A DNA stretch of 64,000 nucleotides from Hymenobacter sediminicola. GTDB lineage: Bacteria > Bacteroidota > Bacteroidia > Cytophagales > Hymenobacteraceae. Under the pieces are notes generated by a model. It did no database searches. It saw only the letters and a list, made by a program, of their open reading frames with translations, and was not told the DNA's origin. Positions 25,341 to 33,455 of the stretch are shown piece after piece (positions within the stretch are counted from its first letter, which is position 1; every line of letters starts with the position of its first letter). The DNA lies in NCBI RefSeq assembly GCF_014250515.1, contig NZ_CP060202.1, forward strand, positions 1,175,001 through 1,239,000. Direction: 5' to 3'. The translations under genes and the position numbers were made by a program.

Positions 25341-26576
25341 GTGCGTACTTTTCTTCGTTTGCTACCAGCCCTTTGCCTGGTCGCCCCGGCCGCGCTGGCC
25401 CAGTCTAATTTTAAGCCCGGCTATATTCTGCAGCCCTCCGGCGACACGCTTCGCGGCGAGGTAGACTACCGCAGTGAGCAGCGTAACCGCAAGCTGTGCC
25501 GTTTCCGCCCGGCTAGCACTACCACCGTCACGGAATATCAGCCCGAGCAACTGCAAGGCTACGGCTTTAGCGGTGGCCGAAACTACCAGAGCCGCCAGCT
25601 GCCAGGCGCTACCGCTGAAAAAGCGTTTCTGCAGGTGCTGGCGCTGGGCAATGCTTCGCTCTACCTAACGGTGCAGGCCGATGACCGGGAAGCGTACTAC
25701 GCCGGCCGCCAGAACACCGGCCCGTTGCAGCTCCTGGTGCAGCGCGACACAACCATAATGGCTTACAACCAATCTGTGGGCCGCGAAACCAAGACGATGC
25801 AACGGCTATATCCGTTTCGTAGCAAACTGGCTGCCCTAATGTCTGATTGCCCGAAAGTGCAGGCCAGCATCGTGAACATGGAGCTGAGGGAGCAGAAGCT
25901 ACTTCAGCTTTTCTCCGACTACAATACCTGCGCCGGAGGCAGTGTGCAGTACTCCGTACCGGAAACCCGGACTAAAGTGGGCGTCTCTGTGCTGGGAGGC
26001 AGCTACCAGTCAACGCTTACGCAGCGGTATGATGAAACGGAAACGGAGCTGAAAGCGGCCCGCAGTTCTATTTTCGGGGTAGGCCTAGTCGTACAGCCCG
26101 GCTTTTTTCATCACAAGCTGTCGGCAGTGGTGCAGGCGCTCTACGTGAAACAGGAGTATGAAAAAACGTATCAGGGGTTGGTGAGTGGCGGCCTGCTTGG
26201 AGGACAAATGGCACAAAGGCATACCGTTGTCAATATAACTTCTATTAGGCTGCCGCTGCTGGTGCGCTACACATTTCTGCAGGGTGGCGTGCGGCCTTAT
26301 CTGCAAGCCGGCCTAGTAGGTACTCTACAGACGCAGACTGATGCCCGCGTCGAGACAGAAGTGCCCCGCTTCGGTACCGATACGCGCGAAATTGAGATGC
26401 GCACCACTGGCTTCGGTGGCCTGCTGGGAGCAGGTATATCCATTCCAACGGGTAACGTCGGCAGTCTGCAGTTGGAAGCACGCGCCGAATGGTTCGATGG
26501 GTCTTCTCAAGCTACCAAAATACTGTCTGGTGCGCGCGGCTTGGGCCTGTTGGCCGGCTACACGTTCGGGAAATAG
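25341..26576 (+). CDS. Exported outer-membrane beta-barrel protein (PorT-like)
   Basis: A 411-residue protein. The GTG at 25341 places a signal peptide at the N-terminus (RTFLRLLPALCLVAPAALA) and fits the promoter-like element upstream. The front half contains GYILQPSGDTLRGEVDYR, common in Bacteroidota proteins of unknown role. The second half (from about residue 215, GVSVLGGSYQSTL) alternates hydrophobic and aromatic residues and ends in a Gly-rich strand, like outer-membrane barrels of the PorT/OMP_b-brl type. Function unknown. A GC-rich inverted repeat lies after the stop. Confidence 0.7.
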   Translation: MRTFLRLLPALCLVAPAALAQSNFKPGYILQPSGDTLRGEVDYRSEQRNRKLCRFRPASTTTVTEYQPEQLQGYGFSGGRNYQSRQLPGATAEKAFLQVLALGNASLYLTVQADDREAYYAGRQNTGPLQLLVQRDTTIMAYNQSVGRETKTMQRLYPFRSKLAALMSDCPKVQASIVNMELREQKLLQLFSDYNTCAGGSVQYSVPETRTKVGVSVLGGSYQSTLTQRYDETETELKAARSSIFGVGLVVQPGFFHHKLSAVVQALYVKQEYEKTYQGLVSGGLLGGQMAQRHTVVNITSIRLPLLVRYTFLQGGVRPYLQAGLVGTLQTQTDARVETEVPRFGTDTREIEMRTTGFGGLLGAGISIPTGNVGSLQLEARAEWFDGSSQATKILSGARGLGLLAGYTFGK

Positions 26577-26610
26577 CGCAAAAACCCTCTAAATCCTGTA
26601 CTGGCTGCTG

Positions 26611-26667
26611 CGGGCCGGGCATCGTCAAGGTTTCCGGATTTCCGGAAGCTGGGCGGGGCCCGGCCCG
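26611..26667 (+). terminator. Possible hairpin after the beta-barrel gene
   Basis: A 10-nt inverted repeat (CGGGCCGGGC at 26611-26620, its complement at 26658-26667) lies about 35 nt after the stop. It has no T-tract, so terminator function is uncertain. Confidence 0.3.
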
Positions 26668-26719
26668 TTCTGCATGGGCTGTGGTGGAGCGGCCTGGCCA
26701 AATTGTCAGGCAGGTGGAG

Positions 26720-26727
26720 TACCTTTG
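26720..26727 (+). promoter_or_regulatory. Bacteroidota-type -7 element for the nucleotidase genes
   Basis: TACCTTTG is an exact match to TAnnTTTG and ends 23 nt before the ATG at 26751. A TTG at 26703-26705 could be part of a -33 box, but the spacing is shorter than usual. Confidence 0.55.
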
Positions 26728-26750
26728 TGGTCCGCTACTCACCTATTCTG

Positions 26751-27512
26751 ATGCAACTCCTTCGTTCCCGGATGGCCGCGCTTAGCCTGCTGGCGGCTGT
26801 GGCTCTGTTCCCGGCCTGCCAGCGTGCCACCTATGTTGCCAAGCCTCACTTGGCCCCCGTTACGGCCCAACTGGTAGGCAAAGACTTGGCCGATGATGCC
26901 TCAGTTGCGGCCACTATTGCACCCTACCGCCAGCGCGTCACGGAGCAAATGACCGCCGTGCTCGGCACAGCTCCCGTGGCCATCACCAAAAATTCCGGAG
27001 AGTCGCCGCTGGCGAATTTTGTGGCCGACCTGCAGCGCAGCCGCGCCAGCCGCGAAACCGGCCAGCCCATCGATTTGGGCGTGATGACCAACGGAGGCCT
27101 TCGTGCCCCATTGCCGGCCGGCTCCATCACCATGGGCTCGGTGTTTGAACTGATGCCGTTTGAGAATGAGCTGGTAATATTGGATGTGTCCGGTGCCGTG
27201 GTGCAGCAACTCTTCGACTATGCAGCCCGCGTGAAGATGCCGGTTTCGGGAGCTACCTACGTAGCCTCGCCAGAAGGCAAAGCCACTGATATCCGCATCA
27301 ACGGGCAGCAGTTCAACCCTGCGCAGGACCGAATGTACACCATTGCCATCAGCGACTACCTGGCGGGTGGCGGCGACCAGCTGACGTTCTTCAAAAGCAT
27401 CAAGCCCCGCAGTACCGGTGTACTGCTACGCAACGCCATTGCCGACCACATCAGGGAGCTGACTGCGGCTGGCCGGCCCGTGGAGGCGAAGGTAGATGGG
27501 CGCGTAAAGTAG
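26751..27512 (+). CDS. 5'-nucleotidase C-terminal domain lipoprotein
   Basis: A 253-residue lipoprotein (lipobox near FPAC) formed by the C-terminal substrate-binding domain of UshA-type 5'-nucleotidases. Motifs are KNSGESPLANFVADLQR, GVMTNGGLRAPLPAG, the FELMPFENEL block and IAISDYLAGGGDQLTFF near residue 205. The metallophosphatase half is encoded by the next gene, 93 nt downstream. The two products probably act together in the periplasm on nucleotides or similar phosphate esters. The split arrangement recurs in Bacteroidota. A strong promoter-like element lies just upstream. Confidence 0.86.
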   Translation: MQLLRSRMAALSLLAAVALFPACQRATYVAKPHLAPVTAQLVGKDLADDASVAATIAPYRQRVTEQMTAVLGTAPVAITKNSGESPLANFVADLQRSRASRETGQPIDLGVMTNGGLRAPLPAGSITMGSVFELMPFENELVILDVSGAVVQQLFDYAARVKMPVSGATYVASPEGKATDIRINGQQFNPAQDRMYTIAISDYLAGGGDQLTFFKSIKPRSTGVLLRNAIADHIRELTAAGRPVEAKVDGRVK

Positions 27513-27592
27513 CCTGACAGAGCCGCTGAACAATCAGATTTTCAGTTAGCTTGTTCTGTTACTGCCGCTTTATTCACAGTTACTCACTTAGC

Positions 27593-27600
27593 TACTTTCA
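27593..27600 (+). promoter_or_regulatory. Candidate -7 element for the metallophosphatase gene
   Basis: TACTTTCA resembles TAnnTTTG and ends 5 nt before the GTG at 27606. It could give a second, leaderless transcript within the nucleotidase gene pair. Confidence 0.3.
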
Positions 27601-27605
27601 ACGAA

Positions 27606-28532
27606 GTGAATCGTCGCGACTTCATCAAACACACTGGCGTAGGAGCCGCTGGCCTGGGTATTCTGGGCCTCGGGAGCCTGCCCGCCGCCGCCGAAGCAAA
27701 AGCCGACCGGCTCGTGATTCTGCATACCAACGACATGCATTCCCGCATCGAGCCATTTCCGGACAATGCGGCGCAATGGGCTGGGTTGGGTGGCATGGCA
27801 CACCGTGCAGCCCTCATCAAGCAGATTCGGGCACAGGAACCGCACGTGCTGCTCCTCGATTCCGGTGATATCTGGCAGGGCACGCCCTACTTCAATTTCT
27901 TCATGGGCGAGCTGGAATACAAGCTCATGACCCAGATGGCGTACGATGCCAGCACCCTCGGCAACCACGACTTCGACAATGGTTTGGAGGGTCTGCAGAA
28001 GCAGCTTCCTCACGCCGGCTTCCCTTTCCTGATTGCCAACTACGATTTTTCGGACACCATTCTGGCTGGCAAGTTTCAGCCGTATAAGGTGTTTGAGAAA
28101 GCCGGGCACCGCATCGGCGTGTTTGGCATCGGCATCGAAATGGCCGGGTTGGTATCCGACAAAAACTTCGGCGCTACCAAATACCTAGACCCCATCATGG
28201 TTGCCAAAAATATGGTGGCTAAGCTGCGCGGTCCGGAAAAGTGCGACCTGGTCATCTGCCTTTCGCACCTGGGCTACAAATACGAAAGCACCAAGCTCGA
28301 CGACTTTAAGCTGGCCGCCGGCGCCCCCGGCATCGACCTGATACTGGGCGGGCATACGCATACGTTCCTGCCGAAGCCGGATGTGGTGGCGGGCTCGAAC
28401 GGTCATCAGACCCTCATCAACCAAGTGGGCTGGTCGGGTATCAACCTCGGCCGTCTCGACTACTCATTTGAACGCGGCACCCGCCGTCCGAGCGTGGCGG
28501 CGGCTTCGGTGGTGCCTGTTCGGGTAGCCTGA
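27606..28532 (+). CDS. Tat-exported metallophosphatase (5'-nucleotidase N-terminal domain)
   Basis: A 308-residue enzyme. The N-terminus NRRDFIKHTG is a twin-arginine signal, followed by a hydrophobic segment. Two-metal phosphoesterase motifs are ILHTNDMHSR (D43, H45), a DSGD block, GNHDFDNG and GGHTHTF. This is the catalytic half of a UshA-like nucleotidase; the C-terminal domain is the separate lipoprotein gene upstream. The GTG at 27606 is the only start that keeps the Tat motif. Export folded with metals by Tat fits a metalloenzyme. The substrate range is unknown. Confidence 0.9.
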   Translation: MNRRDFIKHTGVGAAGLGILGLGSLPAAAEAKADRLVILHTNDMHSRIEPFPDNAAQWAGLGGMAHRAALIKQIRAQEPHVLLLDSGDIWQGTPYFNFFMGELEYKLMTQMAYDASTLGNHDFDNGLEGLQKQLPHAGFPFLIANYDFSDTILAGKFQPYKVFEKAGHRIGVFGIGIEMAGLVSDKNFGATKYLDPIMVAKNMVAKLRGPEKCDLVICLSHLGYKYESTKLDDFKLAAGAPGIDLILGGHTHTFLPKPDVVAGSNGHQTLINQVGWSGINLGRLDYSFERGTRRPSVAAASVVPVRVA

Positions 28533-28580
28533 TAAAAGCGGGACAAATACAAGGGGCAAAACGGTTTTTTCTCTCCTGAC

Positions 28581-28589
28581 TTTTCCACA
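28581..28589 (+). promoter_or_regulatory. DnaA-box-like site upstream of dnaA
   Basis: TTTTCCACA differs by one base from the DnaA box TTATCCACA and lies about 100 nt before the dnaA ATG. A single site could mediate autoregulation. No cluster of boxes or AT-rich unwinding region was seen, so an origin is not claimed. Confidence 0.3.
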
Positions 28590-28604
28590 TTTTTGTCTCC
28601 CTTT

Positions 28605-28633
28605 GGAAAAAACGGGCCCTGCTAGGGCCCGTT
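28605..28633 (+). other. Hairpin in the dnaA leader region
   Basis: A 10-bp perfect GC-rich stem (28611-28620 with 28624-28633, 3-nt loop) is preceded by an A-run but has no T-tract after it on the plus strand. It ends about 50 nt before dnaA. It may be a weak terminator for the metallophosphatase gene or a leader structure. Confidence 0.4.
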
Positions 28634-28686
28634 CGCGCCTCTTCTATTCTGCATACACACCTCTCGATTTCGTAACTAACTGATTG

Positions 28687-30180
28687 ATGCTGAAGGATTG
28701 CCGTACAGTCTGGGCGAATTGCCTTCGCGTCATCAAAGCGAATATTGGTGAGCAGAGCTTCAGGACATGGTTCATGCCCATCGTGCCTGTGCACCTGCAG
28801 AATAACGTGCTCATCATTCAGGTGCCGAGCACGTATTTCTACGAATTTCTGGAGGAACACTACGTAGAGGAGCTCAAACGCGCTATTCACCAAGAATTGG
28901 GCCCCGACGGGCGGCTGGAATACAGCATCGTGGTGGACCAGGGTAACAGCCAGAACCAGCCCCGCACGCTCAACCTGCCTACGGCCCGCAAGGCTGCGGC
29001 CCCGGCAGCCGTGGCTACGCCCGCCGCCGCGCTGGCAGCCGGCCCCATGTCGTCTTCGGCGCGACATGTGGCAGGAGCCGCGGCAGCGCCAGCACCTTCG
29101 GGCATGTTGCGCAACCCCTTCGAGGCCAGCAAAGCTATTGACCGGAACTACCTGCACTCGCAACTGAATGGCAGCTACACCTTCGAAAACTACATTGAAG
29201 GTGACTGCAACCGGCTGGCGCGCTCGGCGGGCCTTGCTGTGGCCAACAAGCCCGGCACTACCAGCTTCAACCCGCTGATGGTGTACGGCGGCGTGGGCCT
29301 GGGCAAAACCCACTTGGTGCAGGCCATCGGCAACCACATCAAAGCCAGCAACTCCGACAAATTCGTGCTCTACGTATCGGCGGAGAAGTTCACGAATCAG
29401 TTCATCGAAAGTCTGCGGGCCAACGCCGTGCAGGACTTCGCCAACTTCTACCTGCTGGTGGATATCCTGATTCTGGACGACGTACAGTTTCTGTCCGGCA
29501 AAGACAAAACGCAGGAGATGTTCTTTCACATCTTCAACCACTTGCACCAGGCTGGCAAGCAGATTGTGATGACCTCGGACCGTCCCCCGCGTGACCTGGT
29601 GGGACTGGAAGACCGGCTGCTTTCCCGCTTCAAGTGGGGCCTGACGGCTGACCTGCAAAGCCCCGACTTCGAGACACGGATGGCCATCATCCAGAACAAG
29701 ATGCAGCAGGATGGCATCGATATTCCGCCGCAGGTGGTAGAGTATTTGGCCCATTCCGTGAACACCAACGTGCGCGAACTGGAAGGCGTGCTGATTTCGC
29801 TCGTGGCGCAAAGTAGCCTCAACCGCCGCGAAATTGACCTGGAAATGGCCAAACAGGCGCTGCGCCACATCATTGAAGAAGTGGAGGCGGAAGTCAACAT
29901 CGACTTCATTCAGAAGACCTGCGCCGAGTATTTTAGCGTGCCGCTGGACCTGCTCAAAGCCAAAACCCGCAAGAAGGAAGTGGTAACGGCGCGCCAGGTA
30001 GCCATGTATTTCGCCAAGGAACACACTAGTCACTCACTCAAAAGCATCGGGCACCACTTCGGCGGCCGCGACCATAGCACCGTGATTCACTCGGTGCAAA
30101 CGGTATCGGACCTGATTGATTCCGACAAGAGCTTCCGCGGCCAGATTGTGGAGCTGCGCAAGAAGTTCGCCGGCAAATAG
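28687..30180 (+). CDS. dnaA: Chromosomal replication initiator DnaA
   Basis: A 497-residue replication initiator. Domain I (about 1-85, VWANCLRVIKANIGEQSFRTWF) is followed by an Ala/Pro-rich linker (domain II), then the AAA+ domain with Walker A GGVGLGKTH (near residues 200-208) and Walker B LILDDVQF. Domain IV ends with the DnaA signature GGRDHSTVIHSV. ATG at 28687; the codon just before it, TTG, is not used. Length and domains are normal. The upstream neighbour is the metallophosphatase gene, and no dnaN or recF is present, as is usual in Bacteroidota where dnaA often stands alone. A perfect terminator follows. Confidence 0.97.
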   Translation: MLKDCRTVWANCLRVIKANIGEQSFRTWFMPIVPVHLQNNVLIIQVPSTYFYEFLEEHYVEELKRAIHQELGPDGRLEYSIVVDQGNSQNQPRTLNLPTARKAAAPAAVATPAAALAAGPMSSSARHVAGAAAAPAPSGMLRNPFEASKAIDRNYLHSQLNGSYTFENYIEGDCNRLARSAGLAVANKPGTTSFNPLMVYGGVGLGKTHLVQAIGNHIKASNSDKFVLYVSAEKFTNQFIESLRANAVQDFANFYLLVDILILDDVQFLSGKDKTQEMFFHIFNHLHQAGKQIVMTSDRPPRDLVGLEDRLLSRFKWGLTADLQSPDFETRMAIIQNKMQQDGIDIPPQVVEYLAHSVNTNVRELEGVLISLVAQSSLNRREIDLEMAKQALRHIIEEVEAEVNIDFIQKTCAEYFSVPLDLLKAKTRKKEVVTARQVAMYFAKEHTSHSLKSIGHHFGGRDHSTVIHSVQTVSDLIDSDKSFRGQIVELRKKFAGK

Positions 30181-30191
30181 TTTCGTGTTAA

Positions 30192-30238
30192 CCCAACAAA
30201 AAAGCCTTCAACGCAGCGTTGAAGGCTTTTTTGTTGGG
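30192..30238. terminator. Strong bidirectional terminator after dnaA
   Basis: A near-perfect long hairpin: CCCAACAAAAAAGCCTTCAA pairs with its complement around a short GC loop, with A- and T-tracts on either side. It serves dnaA and the convergent small membrane protein gene. Confidence 0.9.
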
Positions 30239-30251
30239 CTTGGGCTGAGGG

Positions 30252-30740
30252 CTAGGCCGGAGCCTGTGCATCAACCAGCGGAATCTGATACTTGATAGCG
30301 AAGGTGCGCAACTGCTCCATCAGTTGGCGCTTGCGCTTGCGGCCGCGCACTTCGCGCAGGCTTAGGGCATACGTGCCGTCGTCTTTGGTGTGCACTCGCA
30401 CTTGGCGAGGAGCCATTTCCAGCCGCGTGATACTTTCGGCTGCGAATACCTGCTTGGGCCGGAACAGACCAGCTTTGTGGACGATGTAGCCCGGCGTGAA
30501 CTCCAGATAGCTCTGCGTACCGAAAACCGGCGCGTTGTGCACCAACACGTAGCCCAGATACACCACACTGAAAATCAGAAATACGTAATGCAGGAAGTGC
30601 ATGTCGTTCAGGCCGCTGTCGGTGAAAATCAGGGCCAGGGTGTAAACAATCCAGATGGTGCCGATGAAAATCTGCCCCCAGAACGGAATGCGCGACGTAT
30701 TGGCGGGTTGAAGACGAATGCGGGTAGAGTTGGCAGGCAT
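30252..30740 (-). CDS. Small membrane protein, PH-like C-terminal region
   Basis: A 162-residue protein not recognised at family level. The ATG at 30740 is preferred over 30797, whose extra 19 residues look like upstream DNA. Two adjacent hydrophobic segments (about residues 24-43 and 50-68) suggest a hairpin in the inner membrane. The following ~90 residues (YLEFTPGYIVHKAGLF, ITRLEMAPRQVRVHTKDDG) resemble a small beta-rich PH-like domain and end with basic RGRKRKRQ. It is convergent with dnaA across a shared terminator. Function unknown. Confidence 0.68.
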   Translation of the reverse strand: MPANSTRIRLQPANTSRIPFWGQIFIGTIWIVYTLALIFTDSGLNDMHFLHYVFLIFSVVYLGYVLVHNAPVFGTQSYLEFTPGYIVHKAGLFRPKQVFAAESITRLEMAPRQVRVHTKDDGTYALSLREVRGRKRKRQLMEQLRTFAIKYQIPLVDAQAPA

Positions 30741-30841
30741 AGCGGCAGTAATGGTCGCAACAAAAGGCAAAGAAAGCGAAAAACCGACAACGCACACGGC
30801 GCGGCCGGTTTTTGCTGCTGGCGTGACGCACTGACTATACG

Positions 30842-31270
30842 CTACTTCAGCGTAGCCGAAGTCAACTCCATTTCCGGCACCGCCTTTAGTAGTACCGAAA
30901 TTGGACAGTTTTCTTTGGCTTTCTCAGCGTATTGCTGAAACTCTTCCTGCGACACACCTTCTACTTCGCCTTCCGTCGTCAGGGCAATTTTCACCACTTT
31001 GGGTGCCTCTCCCGAGGTATCCAGCGTCACTTTTGATTCGGTGCGGATCTGTTTCACCTGTTTACCATCCTTCGTCAGGATACTGGTCAGGAACATGGTG
31101 TAGCAGCCGGCGTGGGCCGCGCCGATGAGTTCTTCGGGGTTGGTGCCCTTCTGGCCCTCAAACCGAGCGCCTACCGAGTAAGGCGCTTTCACGGTGCCGC
31201 TCTGCGTTGAAATTTCGCCGCTGCCTTTGATGTCGCCGTTCCAAACGGCATTGCCACGTTGGTTGATCAT
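30842..31270 (-). CDS. OsmC family peroxiredoxin-like protein
   Basis: A 142-residue protein of the OsmC/Ohr family, which reduces organic hydroperoxides and is often osmotically or oxidatively induced. The two redox cysteines are in GAAHAGCYTMF (C56) and KENCPIS (C122), and the N-terminal Arg needed for catalysis may be supplied by SVGARFEG. The OsmC subtype fits SGTVKAPYSVGARFEG. Cytosolic. It is transcribed away from the GH3 gene. Confidence 0.91.
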   Translation of the reverse strand: MINQRGNAVWNGDIKGSGEISTQSGTVKAPYSVGARFEGQKGTNPEELIGAAHAGCYTMFLTSILTKDGKQVKQIRTESKVTLDTSGEAPKVVKIALTTEGEVEGVSQEEFQQYAEKAKENCPISVLLKAVPEMELTSATLK

Positions 31271-31415
31271 GGGTGAAGTAGTGAGGTGAATAGTTATCTG
31301 GCTATACCATAAGTCAGCTTGCTATGTTGCGCACAGACGAGGTCGGTATTGCTGTGAGCAACGCATACGCCAATAGCGGCTACATTTACTGACCCACAAC
31401 TCCGCTTCTTACCGC

Positions 31416-32915
31416 ATGGGTCTGAAATCTGTTCTGAGCCGGCCGCTGGCCGCTTACATTGCTCGCCAGTACGCCCGCTGGCAATATGACCCCATTGGCA
31501 CGCAGCAGCAGGTGCTACTAGAGCTGCTGAAGCAAGGTGCCCGCACTGCCTTCGGCCGCGACCATAACCTAGCCGGCGCCCGCACCGCCCAAGATCTGGC
31601 CCGCTTGGTTCCGGTGCGCGACTACGAGGCACTGAGCCCGTATTTCAACCGCGTGAAAGCCGGCGAAGCCGATGTGCTATGGCCGGGCAAGCCGTTGTAT
31701 TTGGCCAAAACCAGCGGCACCACGAGCGGCGCCAAGTATATTCCCATCACCCAGGACAGCATCCCGAACCACATCAACGGCGCCCGCGACGCGCTGCTTC
31801 ACTACGTGCACCGCACCGGCAACAGCCGCTTTCTGGATGGCAAGCTGATTTTTTTGTCTGGTTCGCCAGAGCTGGAAACGGTAGCCGGAATTCATACGGG
31901 GCGGCTTTCGGGCATTGCCAACCACCACGTGCCGGCTTACCTGCGCCGCAACCAGCTGCCCAGCTACCCGACCAACATCATCGAAGACTGGGAAACCAAG
32001 CTGGACCGGATTGTAGAGGAAACCATCCACCAGCCCATGACGCTGATTTCCGGGATTCCGCCGTGGGTGCAGATGTATTTCGACCGGATTGTGGCCCGCA
32101 CTGGCCGGCCGGTGGGGGAGGTGTTTCCGCAGTTCGACCTGTTCGTGTACGGCGGCGTCAACTTTGAGCCGTACCGCAAGAAGCTGTTTGACACCATTGG
32201 GCGGCCCGTGGATAGCGTAGAACTGTTTCCGGCTTCCGAAGGCTTTCTGGCGTTTCAGGATGAACCCGGCAACCCCGGCATGCTGCTACTACTCAACGCC
32301 GGTATTTTCTACGAATTTATTCCGGCGGAGCGGTTTTTTGAGGAAAACCCGCCGCGCCTCACCTTGGCAGAGGTGGAGCTGGATCAACAGTATGCCTTGG
32401 TGCTTACTTCCAACGCGGGTTTGTGGGCCTACAGCATCGGCGACACAGTGCGGTTTGTCAGTAAATATCCGTTTCGGGTGGTCGTTACGGGCCGCATCAA
32501 GCACTTCCTTTCGGCGTTTGGCGAGCATGTTATCGGTGAAGAAGTAGAGCAAACTCTGCGTGAAGCCATGCGCCAGCACCCCGAAGTAGAAGTAGTGGAA
32601 TTCACGGTAGCACCCCGCGTTAGTGATGACCCCACCGTACCGTCCCGCCACGAGTGGCTCGTGGAGTTTGCCCAACCACCACACGACCTCGCTGCCTTTG
32701 CCGCTGCCTTAGATACCGGCCTACGCCAGCGCAACGTGTACTACGACGATTTGCTGGCCGGCAACATCTTGGCTCCGTTGCAGCTTACACCACTACCTGC
32801 TGGCGCTTTTCAGCGCTATATGAAGAGCCTGGGCAAGCTCGGCGGCCAGAACAAAGTGCCGCGCCTGAGCAACGACCGGGAAGTGGCCGAAGGAATATTG
32901 CAGCTCATTATTTAG
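31416..32915 (+). CDS. GH3 auxin-responsive promoter family protein (adenylate-forming)
   Basis: A 499-residue protein of the GH3 family, a branch of the ANL adenylating superfamily best known from plants, where it joins amino acids to jasmonate or auxin. The ATP-binding loop TSGTTSGAKYIPIT (near residues 100-113), a VYGGVNFEPYR block, ELFPASEGFLAFQ and YSIGDTVRFV with the later GRIKHFLSAFGEHV motif are all visible. Bacterial members are common in Bacteroidota, but their substrate is not known. It stands alone between OsmC (divergent) and a receiver-domain gene. Confidence 0.86.
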   Translation: MGLKSVLSRPLAAYIARQYARWQYDPIGTQQQVLLELLKQGARTAFGRDHNLAGARTAQDLARLVPVRDYEALSPYFNRVKAGEADVLWPGKPLYLAKTSGTTSGAKYIPITQDSIPNHINGARDALLHYVHRTGNSRFLDGKLIFLSGSPELETVAGIHTGRLSGIANHHVPAYLRRNQLPSYPTNIIEDWETKLDRIVEETIHQPMTLISGIPPWVQMYFDRIVARTGRPVGEVFPQFDLFVYGGVNFEPYRKKLFDTIGRPVDSVELFPASEGFLAFQDEPGNPGMLLLLNAGIFYEFIPAERFFEENPPRLTLAEVELDQQYALVLTSNAGLWAYSIGDTVRFVSKYPFRVVVTGRIKHFLSAFGEHVIGEEVEQTLREAMRQHPEVEVVEFTVAPRVSDDPTVPSRHEWLVEFAQPPHDLAAFAAALDTGLRQRNVYYDDLLAGNILAPLQLTPLPAGAFQRYMKSLGKLGGQNKVPRLSNDREVAEGILQLII

Positions 32916-32974
32916 CAAGAAAACATGCTGCCTCTACCTGCCGTTGCTGGTAGTATACTATTGCCATATTAGTT

Positions 32975-32982
32975 GTATTTTG
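32975..32982 (+). promoter_or_regulatory. Candidate -7 element for the receiver gene
   Basis: TATTTTGC resembles TAnnTTTG and ends 32 nt before the ATG at 33015. Confidence 0.35.
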
Positions 32983-33014
32983 CCTGGTATACTCTGCCTC
33001 GCACTCATCTACTT

Positions 33015-33437
33015 ATGCCTGCTCCTGCTATAGCTGCCAGTGCCACTGTGCCGCGCCTTACGTGTGCTATTCTCGACGACGACGACATCAACCGCCTTAC
33101 GCTGGAGCACTACATTGCCCTGACAGGCGAACTGGAGCTGGTTGCTACGTTGTCGGGAAGCGTAGAAGGACTGGAATTTTTTAGTACAGAGCGGCGGGTA
33201 GATGTGCTGTTTCTGGATGTGGAAATGCCCGATCTGAATGGGCTGGATATGCTGCGCCTGTTGCCCGAGCCGCCGCAGGTGGTTCTCACTACCGCCCACG
33301 AAGATTTTGCCTGGGATGCTTTTGAGTTGCGCATCGTTGACTACTTGGTGAAGCCGTTCAGCTACGAGCGGTTTGGGCAGGCGGTGCAGCGCGTGGCCGA
33401 GCGGCTGCACCCAGCGCCCACAACGCCAGCTCAATAA
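33015..33437 (+). CDS. Single-domain response regulator (receiver only)
   Basis: A 140-residue protein comprising one receiver domain. The acidic pocket is LDDDDIN (residues 18-24), the phosphoacceptor is D68 in LFLDVEMPDLNG, the switch Thr is in LTTAHEDFA and the conserved Lys in YLVKPFS. No output domain follows. The ATG at 33015 is preferred over an in-frame TTG at 32973, which lies on the promoter-like element. It is convergent with a hybrid kinase that ends 18 nt away, so it may receive phosphate from that kinase's Hpt domain. Confidence 0.88.
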   Translation: MPAPAIAASATVPRLTCAILDDDDINRLTLEHYIALTGELELVATLSGSVEGLEFFSTERRVDVLFLDVEMPDLNGLDMLRLLPEPPQVVLTTAHEDFAWDAFELRIVDYLVKPFSYERFGQAVQRVAERLHPAPTTPAQ

Positions 33438-33455
33438 CCATCGTCCGGCCCGGCA

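Noticed and set aside
28533..28686. Chromosomal origin (oriC) at dnaA
   Set aside because: Only one imperfect DnaA box and no AT-rich unwinding element were seen; Bacteroidota dnaA need not mark the origin.
28441..30033. 530-residue open frame antisense to dnaA
   Set aside because: It mirrors the dnaA frame, has His/Arg-rich low-complexity sequence without domains, and dnaA is certain on the other strand.
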